Assembly (NCBI GenBank): GCA_021812265.1
Contig: JAKAOI010000007.1
Coordinates: 1 to 15,907 of the forward strand
Direction: 5' to 3'
DNA: 15,907 bases
From: Chloroflexota bacterium
GTDB lineage: Bacteria; Chloroflexota; Ktedonobacteria; Ktedonobacterales; JACDGC01
Position numbers and translations under genes: made by a program. Positions 14,681 through 15,907 of the stretch are shown one piece after another; position 1 is the first letter of the stretch; every line of letters begins with the position of its first letter. Below the pieces are notes generated by a model, which was given only the letters and a program-made list of their open reading frames with translations, was not told the DNA's origin and made no database searches.

Positions 14681-15607
14681 ATGCGAAAAAAAATTACTGT
14701 CGTTGGCGCAGGAAATGTCGGCGCAACGGTTGCCCAACGGGCTGCGGAACGTAATTATGCTGATATAGTTCTTGTAGATATAGTAGAAGGCCTTCCTCAG
14801 GGAAAAGCGTTGGATATGTTAGAGGCCGGCCCAGTGATAGGGTATGACTCTTTGATTACAGGAACCAATTCTTATGAGGAAACTGCAAATTCTTCTGTAG
14901 TTGTCATCACCTCAGGGTTGGCTCGCAAGCCAGGTATGAGCAGAGATGATCTCGTTCGCGCTAATCAAACCATTATCTCATCTGTAACAGAACAGGTTGC
15001 AAAATATTCTCCCGACGCAATTATCGTTGTAGTCACCAACCCGTTAGACGCCATGGCGCAACTGGCGTTTTCCGTCAGCAAGTTTCCCAAAAACCACGTG
15101 GTCGGTATGGCCGGTGTTTTAGATACCGCGCGCTTCCGCTCATTCTTAGCCGCTGAACTGAACGTTTCAGTTCGCGACGTACAGGCGTATGTTATCGGCG
15201 GTCATGGCGATACGATGATTCCATTAACAAAAATGACAACCATTGCCGGAGTTCCGGTTACTCAGTTAATATCGGAAGATCGCTTGGCGCAAATTGTTCA
15301 GCGCACTCGCGACGGTGGCGCCGAAATCGTCAACTATCTGAAAACCGGCAGCGCTTATTATGCGCCTTCGGCCTCCGTTATGGAAATGGTCGACGCAATA
15401 ATGCTGGATCAAAAACGCATTCTTCCGTGTTCGGCTTATCTGCAAGGCGAATATGGCATTCACGATCTGTTTGTCGGGGTTCCGGTAAAACTTGGCGCAT
15501 CCGGCATCGAACAGGTTGTGGAAGTAGAGCTTTCCGACGGCGATCGCGCCGCGTTGCAGCGTTCCGCAAACGCAGTAAAAGAAATTGTGGAAGTTATGGG
15601 CATTTAA
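14681..15607 (+). CDS. mdh: Malate dehydrogenase, lactate-dehydrogenase-like type
   Basis: It interconverts malate and oxaloacetate with NAD(H) in the TCA cycle. The 308-aa product starts at the ATG at 14681, with GAAAGGA (14665-14671) 9 bases upstream; an ATG at 14663 would add six residues and lies on that site. The Rossmann motif GAGNVG is at 9-14 and the NAD-selecting Asp is D33. The substrate Arg R82, in the [10 protein letters not shown] loop typical of malate (not lactate) dehydrogenases, is followed by R88; the catalytic pair is D148 and H175, with R151. From memory the sequence closely follows the tetrameric MDH of Chloroflexus ([21 protein letters not shown]), which is the main lineage clue in the window. 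It ends in a strong terminator, so it is probably transcribed alone or as the last gene of the icd-kinase-mdh set. Confidence 0.95.
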   Translation: MRKKITVVGAGNVGATVAQRAAERNYADIVLVDIVEGLPQGKALDMLEAGPVIGYDSLITGTNSYEETANSSVVVITSGLARKPGMSRDDLVRANQTIISSVTEQVAKYSPDAIIVVVTNPLDAMAQLAFSVSKFPKNHVVGMAGVLDTARFRSFLAAELNVSVRDVQAYVIGGHGDTMIPLTKMTTIAGVPVTQLISEDRLAQIVQRTRDGGAEIVNYLKTGSAYYAPSASVMEMVDAIMLDQKRILPCSAYLQGEYGIHDLFVGVPVKLGASGIEQVVEVELSDGDRAALQRSANAVKEIVEVMGI

Positions 15608-15655
15608 AACCCTGCTTTGGTATACCTCTTTTGCGCGGTTCTGCCGCCACTGCCG

Positions 15656-15686
15656 AAAGATCCGGAAGAAATTTTTCCGGATCTTT
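15656..15686 (+). terminator. Terminator hairpin after mdh with an alternative overlapping hairpin
   Basis: A 12-bp perfect stem AAAGATCCGGAA (15656-15667) / TTCCGGATCTTT (15675-15686) starts 48 bases after the mdh stop. A second hairpin, CCGGATC (15677-15683) / GATCCGG (15687-15693), uses the same right arm and is mutually exclusive with the first. T content downstream is moderate. Confidence 0.7.
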
Positions 15687-15731
15687 GATCCGGCAGATTA
15701 TTCTATTACTATTAGTAAGCGTTTTTTTACT

Positions 15732-15907
15732 ATGTTTCAGGTTTGTAAAACATTCAGTTTCGACGCCGCCCACATTCTGCAGGGGTATAACGGCAAATGC
15801 GCCAATTTACACGGCCATCACTGGGAAGCCGCCGTATGTATTGAGGGAAATACACTCGACTCGGTCGGCATGTTGATTGATTTTGGTGATATAAAACTCT
15901 ATTTGCA
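15732..15907 (+). CDS. queD: 6-pyruvoyltetrahydropterin / 6-carboxytetrahydropterin synthase family (QueD-like), 5' part only
   Basis: Only the first 58 codons are present; the window ends within the gene. The translation has FDAAH (10-14), GKCANLHGHHW (21-31) and GMLIDFGD, the family fingerprint. Expected zinc ligands are H14, H27 and H29, and the catalytic Cys is C23. QueD makes 6-carboxytetrahydropterin from dihydroneopterin triphosphate in queuosine (7-deazaguanine) synthesis; a pterin-biosynthesis PTPS cannot be excluded from the fragment. The ATG at 15732 has no good ribosome-binding site; the leader is T-rich (15722-15728), and no better in-frame start is seen. It lies 45 bases after the mdh terminator. 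Confidence 0.9.
   Translation, partial: MFQVCKTFSFDAAHILQGYNGKCANLHGHHWEAAVCIEGNTLDSVGMLIDFGDIKLYL

Noticed and set aside
15427..15876. 149-aa frame crossing the mdh end into queD
   Set aside because: It is out of frame with both recognised genes, arginine-rich, and a shadow of mdh and queD.

Overview
The window is a stretch of bacterial chromosome of intermediate GC (mid-40s by eye). It carries housekeeping and metabolic genes with intergenic gaps of up to about 800 bases. The best lineage guess is Chloroflexota (Chloroflexia-like). This rests on the short lactate-dehydrogenase-like malate dehydrogenase, which resembles the Chloroflexus enzyme as I recall it, and on the mix of a TPR protein and a GAF/HisKA_2 sensor kinase with TCA-cycle genes. 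No 16S or other decisive marker is present, so this is inference.

Layout. Bases 1-3700 hold protein quality control: trigger factor (tig, TTG start at 363) and clpX, with no clpP between them and a clear terminator after clpX. On the minus strand follows a short sigma-70 family factor (3724-4695) with its own terminator. A gap of about 540 bases ends in a promoter and a CsoR-type GC-rich operator. These drive a copper-resistance operon: csoR (Cu(I)-sensing repressor), copA (Cu(I)-exporting P1B ATPase with two N-terminal metal-binding domains) and copZ (Cu chaperone). Convergent to it is a minus-strand TPR-repeat protein. A gap of about 800 bases contains a good promoter with no gene directly behind it and several hairpins. 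Then come, all on the plus strand, a D-2-hydroxyacid dehydrogenase, isocitrate dehydrogenase, a large GAF-GAF-HisKA_2 sensor kinase, malate dehydrogenase with a strong terminator, and the 5' part of a queD/6-pyruvoyltetrahydropterin synthase-like gene cut by the window end.

The most interesting structure is not a gene. It is a dispersed, highly palindromic intergenic repeat of about 133-137 bp, present in four nearly full copies (191-325, 1955-2091, 3491-3623, 9421-9554) and one diverged partial copy (about 1858-1953). Copies share 12-13 bp terminal inverted repeats (AGGACTTTCGCTT / AAGCGAAAGTCCT type), a central GTACAAGG/CCTTGTAC hairpin and two further hairpins. They lie in both orientations and only between genes. 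Two copies have 6-bp direct repeats close to their ends. They look like a MITE/REP-type non-autonomous mobile element or a structured regulatory element.

Functional reading: tig and clpX serve protein folding and turnover; csoR-copA-copZ is a self-contained copper-export unit; icd and mdh are two TCA-cycle oxidoreductases flanking a cytosolic sensor kinase. Whether that kinase regulates carbon metabolism cannot be told from sequence.
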